NCBI RefSeq assembly: GCF_024362695.1
Contig: NC_065405.1
Location: forward strand, 2,488,672-2,552,671
DNA from: Pectinophora gossypiella
Taxonomy: Eukaryota > Arthropoda > Insecta > Lepidoptera > Gelechiidae
Length of the DNA stretch: 64,000 bases
Reading direction: 5' to 3'
Shown: positions 20,745 through 30,747 of the stretch, one piece after another
Numbering within the stretch: the first letter of the stretch is position 1
How the letters are laid out: each line of letters starts with the position of its first letter
The notes under the pieces: generated by a model
The model's database searches: none
Seen by the model: the letters and a program-made list of their open reading frames with translations, nothing else
Told to the model about the DNA's origin: nothing
Made by a program: the position numbers and the translations under genes

Positions 20745-21853
20745 GGTCGGCAGCGAGTGGGAGGAAATAAAAAGAAAAACTAAACGAATATCACTTTTAC
20801 TAAATCAATACAAAAGATACATTTAATACATATATAAAAATAACTTAAAAATCAACAACCATTCTTAAAGTTTTTTTTTGTTTGGTTTTCCCCGAAGGGT
20901 AAGGCAAAGGGAACTATGCCCATACAGCCATGTCTTACGTATTTTTTTTCTTGATGATTGATGAAATGATGAAAGGTGATGATGATGAAACCGAAGCCCC
21001 CACCCTCGGAGTAGAGTCGTACTCCGAACCCCAAACGAATTAACTCAAAAGTCTGCATAAACTTTCGAGTTATGAAGCGGCTTCCTGGCACGAAGCGAAA
21101 ATAGGCAGATACACTTTGTTTATTGAATACTCCGATATAATAACACTCGCGAATGTCTTCCGACTAACTTAATGCGATCATTAACTACAAAACACCACTT
21201 CGTATTAATTATTTAGATTATTCAATGAAGAAAGCAACCGTCCCGTTCCCGTTTCCCGCCAAAAAGCCCCATTCTTAAAGAGAAAAAATTTAAGAAGAAA
21301 ATACAAAAGACAATCACACCATATAGAAGAATAAAACATACAAATTCTAATAAAGTAAGGAGATTGTACATAATTTATAAAAAGTATGAAATCCATATAA
21401 AAATATTCGTGCGTCGTTTACACTAGTCTAATACCCTAATTTATTTAGTAAAAAAAAACTTAGGGTTGCCTGACATCATCCACCGTCATGTTGTTAGACA
21501 ACTCTTACGTTAGGAAGTAGTAACCTGTGGGTGATTAGCAAGAATTTCAGCATTAAGCAATCGGTCCCGCCATTTCGACGGAAATGGGTTGCTGGTGCCT
21601 TAAAACTATGTGAACAGGAACTGAAGAACTACTTAATAGGTTGTGACTAACCAAAGCCATTAAACTACGCCAGAAGTCTAAGCGAATTCAAAACTTACAC
21701 AATTGAATTGGTAACAGGCGCAGAAGCTTTCAGTTACCCAACAGTTCTGCTTCTTTATGAGTGATATAATCTTTCACGAAGTTACTGTCTTTTACGTTGA
21801 CATCAAAAATGTAATACCTACTTACTATACATGACTTCGGATATACGTGACGT
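20745..21853. other. Unassigned
   Basis: Contains TTTTTTTTTGTTTGGTTTTC at 20872 and a short-frame region without motifs. Nothing recognised. Confidence 0.4.
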
Positions 21854-22144
21854 GTGGAGCTCGGTGGCGCAGTGGTAAACGCGCTCGGTCTGCGATTGTT
21901 GAAGTTAAGCAACTTTCGCAAAGGCCGGTCATAGGATGGGAGACCACAAAAAATAAGTTTTCATCTCGAGCTCCTCCGTGCTTCGGAAGGCACGTTAAGC
22001 CGTTGGTCCCGGCTGCATGAGCAGTCGTTAATAACCACCAATCCGCACTGGGCCCGCGTGACGGTTTAAGGCCCTATCTCCCTATCCATCCATAGGGAAG
22101 GCCCGTGCCCCAGCAGTGGGGACGTTAATGGGCTGATGATGATG
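21854..22144 (+). mobile_element. SINE-C, full length
   Basis: tRNA-like 5' end GGAGCTCGGTGGCGCAGTGG, then a 5S-rRNA-like block (GAAGTTAAGCAAC ... GGATGGGAGACCAC), the shared domain GGAAGGCACGTTAAGCCGTT, and a 3' part CCCCAGCAGTGGGGACGT ending GGGCTGATGATGATG. Flanks ATACGTGACGT (21843-21853) and ATACATGACGT (22145-22155) are an 11-bp duplication with one change. Confidence 0.9.
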
Positions 22145-22434
22145 ATACATGACGTCAGTGACATAGATGAGGTAATCATTTTTAACCGACTTTAAAAAAA
22201 TGAGAAGGTTCTCAATTTTCCGGGATCGTTTTTTTATGTAAATAGGACATGAGTACCTACTATAGAGGAACTCGGACCTCCGCGAGCCGGGTACCTACCT
22301 ACGTAGGTACGTGCATGAATGTTGTTGTACATTGATGCTTTCTAATAATTTATCGTTTATATTTTTTAACTTAAACTTGAGTTCTATGGACCTTAAAGCA
22401 CAATATCGGACTGAAAATAAATAAAAAGAGAACT

Positions 22435-22640
22435 AAAATTTTGCGACAGGAAATTCCACTAACTTGATATCAACCTAGAATAATGATCCGAAGGAAGAGA
22501 AGTCAAAATCAAAAAAATCAAAATTCAAAATAGTTTATTTTCTTTAAATACTACATCATTATACAACCCCGTTATTGGGACTTCCTAGTAAACCTCATGT
22601 AAAGAACTGTGTCAGGAAGCCCCGCTCTTCCCAATCGGTA
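22435..22640. mobile_element. FB-2 fragment followed by a reversed retroposon end
   Basis: 22435-22498 is an FB-2 arm (AGGAAATTCCACTAACTTGA, TATCAACC). 22500-22640 starts with a CAAAATC-rich run leading into ATAGTTTATTTTC, like other reversed LINE tails. Confidence 0.55.
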
Positions 22641-22735
22641 TTACAGCTTTGATAGTACATATTTCTATTTATTTTTTTAACAATAATAATCAACGTTTAA
22701 ATAAAAGTTAAAGAGAAATACTTATGAGATAAAAT

Positions 22736-22818
22736 GTGTGTGTGTGTGTGTTTGTGTGTTGTTTGTGTGTGTGTGTGTGTGTGTGAGTGTGTGTATGCGT
22801 GTGTGTGTGTATTTGTGT
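22736..22818. repeat. (GT)n microsatellite
   Basis: Long GT tract with TTTG, GAGT and GTATGC interruptions. Confidence 0.95.
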
Positions 22819-22949
22819 TATTATGTAGTGTATTTCAGCAGTGCTTCCGTGTTCTCATAGGTTAAGTTTTTGATCCATTCTACAATACATTTCTTACAGT
22901 CCCTATTTTTCTTTTCATTAATGTTTAGTATTTTATTAAGTTGATTGTA

Positions 22950-23042
22950 AAGATGTCCTCTCGAAGAAGTGAAGAAGTGTGTCGGAATTCCATAGTCTGC
23001 TTACCCTGCTGGGAAATAGGCGTTACTTTATGTACTTATGTA
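22950..23042 (+). mobile_element. LINE-C fragment, decayed
   Basis: GATGTCCTCTC, GAAGAAGTGTGTCGG, AATTCCATAGTCTGCTTACC and GGGAAATAGGCGTTACTTTA match the LINE-C coding end and tail, with a deletion in the middle. Confidence 0.65.
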
Positions 23043-23154
23043 ATGTTACCGTCTCCACAGAATAGAAGAAAGAGGTTGCAAAGGCCCTAACGCGCGTTTG
23101 GTATGAGAACCTCTGTCGCCATTTCGACCCCACTCCCTTTTACTACTACTCCTG

Positions 23155-23313
23155 GGGCCTGTTTAATAAAACTTACAATTGTAAATTTCAATGACAATTT
23201 GTTGTACATTGTGTAGCTAATATGAAACTGCAAAATATTTGTGATCACACAATCCGCAATGTACATCAAATTGTCATTGTAATTTACAATTGTAAGTTTT
23301 ATTTAACAGGCCC
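23155..23313. mobile_element. 159-bp palindromic TIR element
   Basis: GGGCCTGTTTAATAAAACTT...AATTGTAAAT is mirrored by the right end AAGTTTTATTTAACAGGCCC; arms over 45 nt. CTG on both sides (23152-23154, 23314-23316) may be the target duplication. Single copy in the window. Confidence 0.8.
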
Positions 23314-23451
23314 CTGGAAACATATGACTACGATAGCTCTAGTGCTTCTCAAATTCCATAGCCACTTTACCGGCAATGTATATTGTATGTGATAGGCTTT
23401 AATTTTACCATTACTTTTCATAACATACTGCATAAAAAAAGTATTTTTTTT

Positions 23452-23876
23452 TTGTAAATAGTCGATCATACTAAGGTTTTAGCGTTCGTGTAATAAGGAA
23501 GGATTTCTTTGAATGATAGTCGATATTTGTTTTTTTTCCCTGCAGGTTGTAATGCACAGTATCACCTTTCTGTATACCTACTATAGCGAGCTCCGTGAGT
23601 CGTAAAATTTGCGGACGAGTGGAGTGCAAAGCTGAAGTATGAACTTTTTGGTCATACTTGTATGGCGCGCGTTATAAAAGTCCGGGTGAGAGCCTTCAGC
23701 GCTCCCCATTTGTCCGGCCAAGTAGTTAATGCCATCTGAGGCAAATCTACAATAAGGCACGTCAAAAAAAAAAAAAAGCGTTATAAAAGGACGCCACACA
23801 AAAACAAGACAAGATGTTTAGCGCTCACTTGGCCCTTCCAAAATGTTTCCATGCTTGCCTCAGACGGCATTTACTA
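23452..23876 (+). repeat. R-X repeat interrupted by RetA
   Basis: Matches the reverse complements of 39868-40075 and 60995-61580: GTCGATA, TGCAGGTTGTAATGCACA, GAGCTCCGTGAGTCG, GTGGAGTGCAAAG, ATACTTGTATGGCGCGCGTT and CTCACTTGGCCCTTCC. Class unknown; no coding potential seen. Confidence 0.7.
23681..23777 (+). mobile_element. 5'-truncated RetA insertion
   Basis: RetA 3' end (GTGAGAGCCTTCAGCGCTCC to CACGTCAAAAAAAAA) inside R-X, flanked by the perfect 12-bp GCGTTATAAAAG at 23669-23680 and 23778-23789. Confidence 0.9.
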
Positions 23877-24114
23877 ACTACTTAGCTGGACCTTTTCCAC
23901 TTTCATTCATAGTTTAGTAAAGAATAGAATCTCCGACTTTATCATGTCAAAACGCTACAAGTATTTCCACTCAGTCGACTCGTTTAGAGTTCGTTCACAT
24001 CATTTTGTTGATTTAATATATATGCTATAATAACTATGGTTTCTTCGACGGTCGACTAGAAGTGAATGAGAACATAAAAACAAGTTCAGTTTCTTATTTT
24101 AGCTACTTTCTTTT

Positions 24115-24345
24115 AATAATAATAACAAGTGGCCTCGGCACCACCCACGCATTCCAAAACTCCTGTACAGTCATGAGCAATATAATGTACCCATTTTAGG
24201 ACTCTGTCGCACTAACATATTTTACATTTAGTGAGACTTACAGTTCAATTTGTCAAAAAAGTTAATGAGACATGGTACCAAAGTGTATACATTAATGCTT
24301 GTGACCGTACTCCATAGGCCCGAGATATGGTAACACATACAAATT
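24115..24345 (+). repeat. Short repeat hosting MAR-1
   Basis: GGCCTCGGCACCACCCACGC, ATTCCAAAACTCC, then after the MAR-1 insert CCATAGGCCCGAGATATG. The uninterrupted relative lies at 33123-33215. Confidence 0.7.
24168..24307 (+). mobile_element. MAR-1, TA-flanked MITE
   Basis: 140 bp from CAGTCATGAGCAATATAATG to GCTTGTGACCG, TA on both sides. Imperfect terminal inverted repeats. TA target suggests a Tc1/mariner-type origin. Other copies: 33326, 41730, 56970. Confidence 0.85.
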
Positions 24346-24367
24346 ATAGTTAAAACGTTTACATAAT

Positions 24368-24500
24368 ATAAATATTCTTTATTGCACTTAACCACTAGTT
24401 ACATAACAAACATGAAGTGGATGTTAACAAGGGAGGATTTATCTCTAATAGAGATCTCTTCCAGCCAACCTAGAGGTAGTATAAGAATAGCTGCGGGAGA
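24368..24500 (-). mobile_element. LINE 3' end, reverse
   Basis: AATATTCTTTATTGCAC, AACAAGGGAGGATTTATC, AATAGAGATCTCTTCCAGCC. A similar block (CTAATTGGGATATCTTCCAG) occurs near 58770. Reversed non-LTR 3' untranslated region by layout. Confidence 0.55.
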
Positions 24501-24572
24501 ATAGAAAAGATGCAATATACGAAAAATAATAATTACATCGAAATAAAGTACTAATAACTATATAAGTAAATA

Positions 24573-24787
24573 CAGGGTGTTAGTGAAAACTTTGAGGGAT
24601 GATTCAGACCATGATTCTGAGTTGATATCAAGTGGAATTTTCCATCGCAAAAGTATAGAACTGAAAATAATTTAATAAATACTGAATTTTTCATATTTCT
24701 TCCGATAAGAAATTCCACTTGATATCAACTCTGAATCATGGTCTGAATCATACCCTTCAGTATTCGTTACGGTGTCACTTACACCCT
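24573..24787. mobile_element. FB-2 foldback element, complete
   Basis: From CAGGGTGTTAGTGA through GATTCAGACCATGATTCTGA, GTGGAATTTTCCATCGCAAA and an AT-rich loop to the mirrored arm ending ACGGTGTCACTTACACCCT. Flanked by TA on the left. Confidence 0.85.
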
Positions 24788-24791
24788 ACGC

Positions 24792-24940
24792 ATTAAGTGG
24801 AATTTTCCATCGCAAAATAATAGAATTTAAAATAAGTAATTAAAAAAAAATTGCGGTGCAAAATTCTACATGATATTAACTCAGAATCATGGTCTGAATC
24901 ATCACTCTTAGTATTCGTTACGATGTCACTAACACCCTGT
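24792..24940. mobile_element. FB-2, second copy, left end missing
   Basis: TAAGTGGAATTTTCCATCGC to ATGTCACTAACACCCTGT directly after the previous copy. Lacks the outer left arm. Confidence 0.8.
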
Positions 24941-25040
24941 ATAATATGGGAACACAAATACATAGGCCTACCTACGCCTCTATAAATATTATACAATTTT
25001 AATATTACAAAGGACATTAACTGACTTGGCTATTTATATA

Positions 25041-25286
25041 ACATAAATAGCTTATATACGTCCCACTGCTGGGAACAGACCCCCCTCTATCAACCAGATG
25101 GGGTATGGAACCTATTCCACCACACTGCTCCACTGCAGCAACGGCAATTAGGTGTTTCAGCCTATGTCCTCCTAGACAAACAAAGGACAGTCACACATTG
25201 TTCTTTTCGACAGTGTCTCCATCGGGAATGAAACCTGGACCTCCAGACCGTTTGCCCAATGCTCTAACCGCTAGACTACGGCTGTT
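25041..25286 (-). mobile_element. SINE-B, diverged, middle deleted
   Basis: Reverse copy: CTTATATACGTCCCACTGCT, CACTGCTCCACTGCAG, then directly GGTGTTTCAGCCT, GTCTCCATCGGGAATGAAAC and the head CTAGACTACGGC. The central domain is deleted. Confidence 0.8.
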
Positions 25287-25829
25287 CATCCCATTTCGTT
25301 TACTTCAGCAAATTAAGTTTCATTTCAGCGTCTAATTTCGCTCACCTTTGACAAGTAATACTGTAAGGGCCAAAGCTGGGTTCCGGCTTCAGCGCTCCAT
25401 CTGCAGTTGTAGTTGTAGGAGTTGATCGTTAACTCAAAGATTCGTTAAGTAGGTTAAATTGTTTATTATGTGTTTATTAGCGCTCGTGGCTAGTACGTAT
25501 CGTTTACGTTGAGTGACCGTTTCACACTGACCCACTAATATAATCGACTGCGCATCGCTACCAAAAGCAGGGCGCAACGTTAGCAAATTATGTTCGGTTG
25601 AAGACCGTACAAATACAAATAAGAACTTAACAATCAATTTAGCTAAGAGGTGTACCTGTGAGGTGCTAAGGCCACGCCTACCGTTGAATATTGATGAAGG
25701 TGTCAGATACCATTGTAGACGAACCCTTAGGGGTGCCTGAATTGCCGATAACTAATCTAAAGGCGAGCCTTGTTTACACTGGGGTTTGCCAACAATTTTT
25801 GTAGAGATTTCTAGAAGAAAGTTCAAATA
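25287..25829. other. Unassigned
   Basis: No gene or repeat recognised. 25380-25620 is moderately GC-rich and single-copy in the window. Confidence 0.35.
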
Positions 25830-25833
25830 TTAA

Positions 25834-26060
25834 CACGTTCACTGTGTGAACTACATATGAGGCAATAAATTTAAAACTTATACGTACATGACCCATATGT
25901 GGACCACATTTTTTCTTGAAATAGTGTGTTTATGTACATAAATTTATTAATTATTTATTTATCTAATAATTGCAGCTATAAGTTGCCAAGGCGGTAACTT
26001 AGACACAATAAATTCGAATGTGTTTATTGAAAAATAATAAACATTGCACGTGATGAGGTC
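25834..26060 (+). mobile_element. PGB-2, TTAA-flanked repeat
   Basis: Starts after TTAA (25830-25833) with CACGTTCACTGTGTGAACTA and matches 44396-44886 through ATGACCCATATGTGGACCAC, CGAATGTGTTTATTG and ACATTGCACGTGA. The right terminus is not clear. This copy carries about 80 bp more in the middle. Confidence 0.6.
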
Positions 26061-26407
26061 ATCGCAGATCCGGGAAGTATTATGGAGGAGGTCTTATCCA
26101 AGTGTGAGACGTGGTGGGTGGATAGGAGTAGAATTCTCTGCCGTCTTCTGTATTTCCGAATGTATATAATCCGGGTGCTTTCAAGGCCAGAGTGAACAGG
26201 TACCTCCTGGACGAGTTCGCTCCATCTTAGGCATTGGCCTTCGGGCAAGTCTGGGGCCAAGAGCATACGGTAAAAAAAAATAGGATGGATGGAATTTTTA
26301 AATTTTGATTCTATCTTCATTCATGCTAAGATTTCTCAACCGGAAATAAAATTTTGTAAATTGATGTCTGTTCTGTAATTTACCCTGACAATGAGATCTT
26401 TGGTCTT

Positions 26408-26470
26408 GATTTGGCTCGAATTGCATTCACTACTTGGCCGGACAAATGTAGAACACTGAGGGCTTTAACT
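26408..26470 (-). mobile_element. RetA fragment
   Basis: ACTACTTGGCCGGACAAATG, then CACTGAGGGCTTTAAC. Decayed. Confidence 0.6.
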
Positions 26471-26514
26471 CTTACATCTAACACATAAAAATAATAACAC
26501 CCAATAATAATGCA

Positions 26515-26745
26515 CCTGACAGAGAGCAGCAGTAACTGTCAGTATTATTCAGAGGCGGAGGACAGGAGTCCTAGTACGGCTTTGAAATAGACTACTCTGG
26601 GCGCCATGCCACTCGCGTCAGACAGAGTACTGCGGGGCGAAAGGCAAGAGGGAAACCGCTACACTATTTTTCCTTAAAAAGTACCATGGAGGATGCTACA
26701 CGAACAAGAGCGTGGCTCTTAAATTAGTGATGATAAATAATGCAC
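26515..26745 (+). mobile_element. LINE-F 3' untranslated region
   Basis: GGACAGGAGTCCTAGTACGG, TTTGAAATAGACTACTCTGG, AAAGGCAAGAGGGAAACCGC, GGATGCTACACGAACAAGAG and GTGGCTCTTAAATT. The last block also ends the coding relic at 29119, so these are parts of one LINE family. Confidence 0.65.
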
Positions 26746-27054
26746 CCAAACGTTTCTATTTAGTTTGCCGACAGACATAAAACACTTTTACATGTAACTT
26801 AACCCATTCCGAGTTGTAATGTAAACGAGCCTGCAGAATTTGATGGTGTCGTTGTGGGTGCTAATACCCTAAAGCCGGGTGAGGCGGCCCCGGATATTAT
26901 TCATGTCCTCCATGGATGAATCTAGTTCGGTCAATGTGATTACCGGGGAAGATAGATTTCTTATTTGATTTAAACTTGACCCCAGTGTCTAGACTTAAAA
27001 TCACTTAATATGAATCCCTAGTGGGGTCTGCAATGATACAAGTAATCAGAAGAC

Positions 27055-27274
27055 GGTACATACATACATACATACATAAACTCACGCCTATTTCCCACCG
27101 GGGTAAGCAGAGACTATAGAATTCCATTTGCTTCGATCCTGACACACTTCTCTTGCCTCCTCCACACTCATCAATCGCTTCATACACGCACGCCGGTTCA
27201 GAGTAGATCGTATTGAACCTTTTCTAAGGACATCTCCAATTTGATCATCGTAAGACGACGGTAAGACGGTAAAC
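27055..27274 (-). pseudogene. LINE-C 5'-truncated insertion with open coding end
   Basis: Reverse frame reads DQIGDVLRKGSIRSTLNRR, MKRLMSVEEAREVCQDRSKW and NSIVSAYPGGK, then the 3' tail (reversed ACATACATACATAAACTCAC). No internal stop in the coding part; truncated upstream. Flanked by ACAAGTAATCAGAAGAC (27038-27054) and ACAAGTAATCAGTAGAC (27275-27291), a 17-bp duplication with one change. The least damaged LINE-C copy. Confidence 0.85.
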
Positions 27275-27355
27275 ACAAGTAATCAGTAGACAATTAACCC
27301 GATGATCGTGAATTGTACGGTGATAGATGATTTGCCTGTGACAGACTAAACAGTT

Positions 27356-27480
27356 CAGGGGGGTCAAACTGGCCACATCGAAAATGTTGGCGTTGCGCAC
27401 TTACTTTTATACGCGCAAATGTCAAATTGCAACATTGCTTTCTTAGATGAATTGCTTCGATGTGGCCATTTTAACCCCCA
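27356..27480. mobile_element. FB-1, left arm shortened
   Basis: CAGGGGGGTCAAACTGGCCA to TGGCCATTTTAACCCCCA. About 35 bp of the left arm is deleted. Confidence 0.85.
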
Positions 27481-27654
27481 GATCAAGAGAAGGATCTGTT
27501 CTGCTTTATGATTAAAGAATACTTAAATGCTAGAGTTCTCAGGTAACCTCTGCCATAAAGCCGACAGTGAGTGATCGAGGACAGTCCCCAAGATTAAGTC
27601 GCTCCACAGTCAACGGTGTACCAGGATATCTTGTCCCGGGACGACCAAAAAAAG

Positions 27655-28015
27655 CACTTATGTGAATGAGTGGATCTTCGCTACGAAGCTTGAGGACATA
27701 TTCTATTTTTGCACGGATTTTATGCTTACAAGTTTGTGGTAAAGTTAATTTTAGTGTTTTTCAGTTTCGGATGTTAAATAGAATTTATTACACGATTTTT
27801 TTTTAATATTACTCGTACGGATTTGTAAAGCTGTTCTTCTTCTTCTATCGTGTGGATTGTGAGGTGAATTACCAACCCCATCAAACCTGGTGTCAGGGTT
27901 ATTACTGAGCCGCCAAAGGCCCCTGACATGACTCATGTAACGACTACGTACTCACATCAGTAAGTAATAACCGGCAAAGCTGTTGAAATCTTTTAACAAT
28001 GAAATGAAATACAGA
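27655..28015 (+). repeat. Duplicated segment, copy holding a SINE-A
   Basis: Matches the reverse complement of 36255-36445: GGATTTTATGCTTACAAGTT, TGTGGTAAAGTT, TTTTAGTGTTTTTCA, GGATGTTAAA, TTTATTACACGA, TTGTAAAGCTGTT and GAAATC. No coding potential seen. Confidence 0.75.
27836..27975 (-). mobile_element. SINE-A 3' half with target duplication
   Basis: 5'-truncated SINE-A ending in the GAAGAAGAAG-type tail. Flanked by AAAGCTGTT at 27827-27835 and 27976-27984. The related segment at 36255 has AAAGCTGTT once, so it is an unoccupied site. Confidence 0.9.
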
Positions 28016-28323
28016 ATATGATTCACAGCTGAGCATTCCTTTAATCAAAATTAGGTCACGGTCCAAACCAAGGTAGGCAAATGTTTAAGTACCTTAATTA
28101 CCATGTTTCATTGTTTACCTTTTGGCTGAAAATGGAGTTTGCTACTAGGTTTTGATTCTAGATTGAACCTAGTCTTTCAGAAGCTAATCCCCATCTATGG
28201 TAATGCGGCGGCGCGCTACGCAGTGTGTTGCGCCTGCGCTCCAGGCGTTGTGCGGCGTGTAATCATAAATCGAAAGTGTATGATAACAATTCTACATGCG
28301 CTCGAGTAAAAGTATCTCTTTAA

Positions 28324-28930
28324 TGGTGCTAATTCCTCCAGAGCCTAGTGCTGATTCCTGTAGACACCGTCTAATTTTATTTTAAGTACCTAACCTGTCA
28401 TTTGCTTATCCGCCGAAAAGAAAAGGGTCATTCATAAAATTTACGGAACACACAATTTTAGGAAAGAATTTTAAAATCCCTCTCAAAATGTTATATTGGT
28501 CTATAACCCGATAAAATTGAGTTGACAGACCACGTCAAACGGGTTGCATACCAGCGAGATGCTTATTTTATTCGCCCGGGTTATTCATTCATTTATACCT
28601 CTCCTTTGCTTAACTGACAAAAAGGAAAGGGACGGATTATTGACAGCTATTATTTTAAAATGTATGAGTGGATGAATTAATAACCAGGGCAACTCAAATA
28701 GGCATCTCGTTGGCGTTACCGTTCGTTGACGTGTGCTGTCAACTTAATTCTGTCGGGATATTGGCCAATGTAAAACTTTTAGAGGGTTGTTAGATTCTGG
28801 CCTAAATTTGACGCGTGTTCCATATTTTTTATGCCTGTCGATTAACCGTCCCTTTCTTTTTAAGGGGATAAGAAAAAGACAGGTATAAATTAAAATAAAA
28901 TTAGATGGCGTCTACAAGAATAATCACCAT
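28324..28930. mobile_element. FB-3, 600-bp foldback element
   Basis: The arms 28360-28600 and 28640-28915 are reverse complements over most of their length: CTAATTTTATTTTAAG, TCCGCCGAAAAGAAAAGGG, AATTGAGTTGACAG, ATACCAGCGAGATGC. Ends GGTGCT.ATTCCT and mirrored. Single arm at 1556, partial copy at 46591. Confidence 0.85.
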
Positions 28931-29118
28931 TATGTACTACTTATTATATTTTGACAATAGGTAATTTAAGCGTTCATTTTCATAAAAAATAATAAGGTAT
29001 TCTTTGAAAGACGGAATGTTGATTCATCTTTAACAATAGATTCCTATTTTAATTTGTAATCTATTATCATAGAGGTAAAGAATACTGAAAAATACGAGCT
29101 TAAAATTAATATAAGTAC

Positions 29119-29440
29119 GTGAAAGCAAAATTCTGTGTCAATGTCGAAACTTGGACACTGACACAGAGGGACAGAGAGAGACTCGAGGCCTTTGAAATGT
29201 GGTGTTGGAGGAGGATGGAAAGAATAAGTTGGACAGAAAGGGTTACAAATTAGGAAGTGCTAGTAAGAGTAAGGGAAAAAAGACAATTACTGAGAATTAT
29301 TGTGGACAGAAGAGGCAAGATGATTGGACACCTAATAAGACACGACGAATTTATTAAAAACGTCATAGAAGGAAAGCTAGAAATAAAGAGACTGGAATGG
29401 TAAATGCTACACCGACAAGAGCGAGGCTCTAAAAATGAAA
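29119..29440 (+). pseudogene. LINE-F reverse-transcriptase C-terminal relic
   Basis: Frame 29119-29403 reads NVETWTLTQRDRERLEAFEM, WCWRRMERISWTERVTN, stop, then EVLVRVREKRQLLRIIVDRR and IGHLIRHDEFIKNVIEGKLE. This LEAFEMW...RMERI...IGHLIRHD pattern is the C-terminal part of a non-LTR retrotransposon endonuclease/reverse transcriptase (family knowledge). Broken by one in-frame stop and truncated upstream. Followed by AATGCTACACCGACAAGAG, shared with 26690. Confidence 0.8.
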
Positions 29441-29675
29441 ATTTGAAAGAATACACGAACTGAAAAAAGCATCTACCAAATTAAATTGATGGATTCCATT
29501 GGACCATGTATAAAGTGACGAAAATTTAGCGTAACAGAATTTGTTGAACAAAATAAACGATGTCGGTTCGCTCGACTGTGACGGCAATTACAGTTTTGCA
29601 AAATAAAAACAGAAGTATTTGCGTAACTGTTTGAATGAGATCGAAAATTTGGCCGCTGTTGTCAGAGCTCCGACA

Positions 29676-29747
29676 GCCGTGATCGTCTAGTGGTTAGGAC
29701 CCTACGTTGTGGCCGTAGTAACCCAGGTTCGAATCCTGGTCACGGCA
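29676..29747 (+). tRNA. tRNA-His (GTG), copy 1
   Basis: 72-nt intron-less tRNA gene. The acceptor stem GCCGTGA pairs with TCACGGC and the discriminator is A. The anticodon stem CTACG/CGTAG closes loop TTGTGGC, with anticodon GTG at 29709-29711. The T arm CCAGG TTCGAAT CCTGG carries the B box GGTTCGAATCC, and the A box is TCTAGTGG. The product carries histidine in cytosolic translation; eukaryotic tRNA-His gains its extra 5' G after transcription, so none is expected here. All three copies are identical. The flanks are also conserved: GAGCTCCGACA just upstream and a 28-nt trailer to TTTT. Transcription would be by RNA polymerase III. Confidence 0.97.
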
Positions 29748-29775
29748 GTGATACACTGTCGCGGCGGAGCGCATC

Positions 29776-29779
29776 TTTT
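29776..29779 (+). terminator. Pol III terminator of tRNA-His copy 1
   Basis: TTTT 28 nt after the tRNA; the trailer is nearly identical in all three copies. Confidence 0.8.
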
Positions 29780-29830
29780 GTTTGAAGAAATAATGTGACC
29801 TACTTTGGGGAATTATTTTAACAGCATAAT

Positions 29831-29985
29831 TCAAATTCAAAAATATCTTTATTCAGGGTAACATAGTCTCATAACACGTCTCATCCGCCTAAAACTACTG
29901 CAGCTTCTCACAACCTGTATAGCCGGGGAAAAGAAGCTGAAAGAAAAACCTCGGCACAGCATAACACAACAGGTCTGTATCTCCA
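29831..29985 (-). mobile_element. RetE 3' end, reverse
   Basis: TTCAAATTCAAAAATATCTT tail, then CATCCGCCTAAAACTACTGC, CTTCTCACAACCTGTATAGC and AAGAAAAACCTCGGCACAG. Lies just downstream of the first tRNA-His. Confidence 0.8.
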
Positions 29986-30040
29986 AATGGGTAGGCAGAG
30001 TTGTATACACAACTCAACTCAACTTGTCCTGTGTTGTGTT

Positions 30041-30296
30041 GTGTTGTGTTGTTGTTGTGTGTGTTGTTGTGTATTGTGTTGTGTGTGGTGTGTGTGTTGT
30101 TGAGTTGTTGTTATGTGTGTTGTGAGTTGTTGTTGTTGTGTGTTGTTGTTGTTGGTTGTGTTGTTGTGTGTGTTGTTGTGTATTGTGTTGTGTGTGGTGT
30201 GTGTGTTGTTGAGTTGTTGTTATGTGTGTTGTGAGTTGTTGTTGTTGTGTGTTGTTGTTGTTGGTTGTGTTGTTGTGTGTGTTGTGTGTGTGTTGG
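30041..30296. repeat. GT/GTT-rich minisatellite, 109-bp period
   Basis: The GTATTGTGTTGTGTGTGG block recurs at 30071 and 30180 with the same surroundings (AGTTGTTGTTATGTGTGTTG, then GTTGTTGGTTGTG), giving about 2.2 units. The Val/Cys/Leu-rich frames across it are artefacts. Confidence 0.9.
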
Positions 30297-30747
30297 ATAC
30301 TCCTACTCCTCGCCAGCTATGTCTAAGTCCAACAATAATATCTACAACTTCCTCAATATTTGAAAACGACGCGCTCGGATCAACCATATTTTCACGTGAC
30401 ATTTATAATATTGAAGTAAGTATAATATTATGAACGTATCTGTCTAAGTCAAAACTGTCCATTAGGGCTAATTCAAGTAATTTATGAAAAAGAAAACCGT
30501 CATGCTATCGTATAATTTCTCAATTAAGACTGCCCTGGTGCTGATAATGCAGAATTTAAGCAAACTTCCGAGATATTAAAAAATCTAGGCCTCGTTTCTT
30601 TGTTAAGTTATGACGTAAAGGCCTTCAAAGTGTGGGATTACGGAGGCGGTAGGCAATTTTGTGACTTAATTGTGAAAGTGCTCCGATTTCGGCGTTATCT
30701 CGCTAAAAGTAATGCGAAATTTCGTCGTGTCTCTCACAGCTCCGACA

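Noticed and set aside
21856..21960. 5S rRNA gene
   Set aside because: Only the internal promoter part resembles 5S; the ends and length do not fit, and the block lies inside SINE-C.
30001..30433. Val/Cys/Leu-rich frames that look like membrane proteins
   Set aside because: Translations of the GT/GTT minisatellite.
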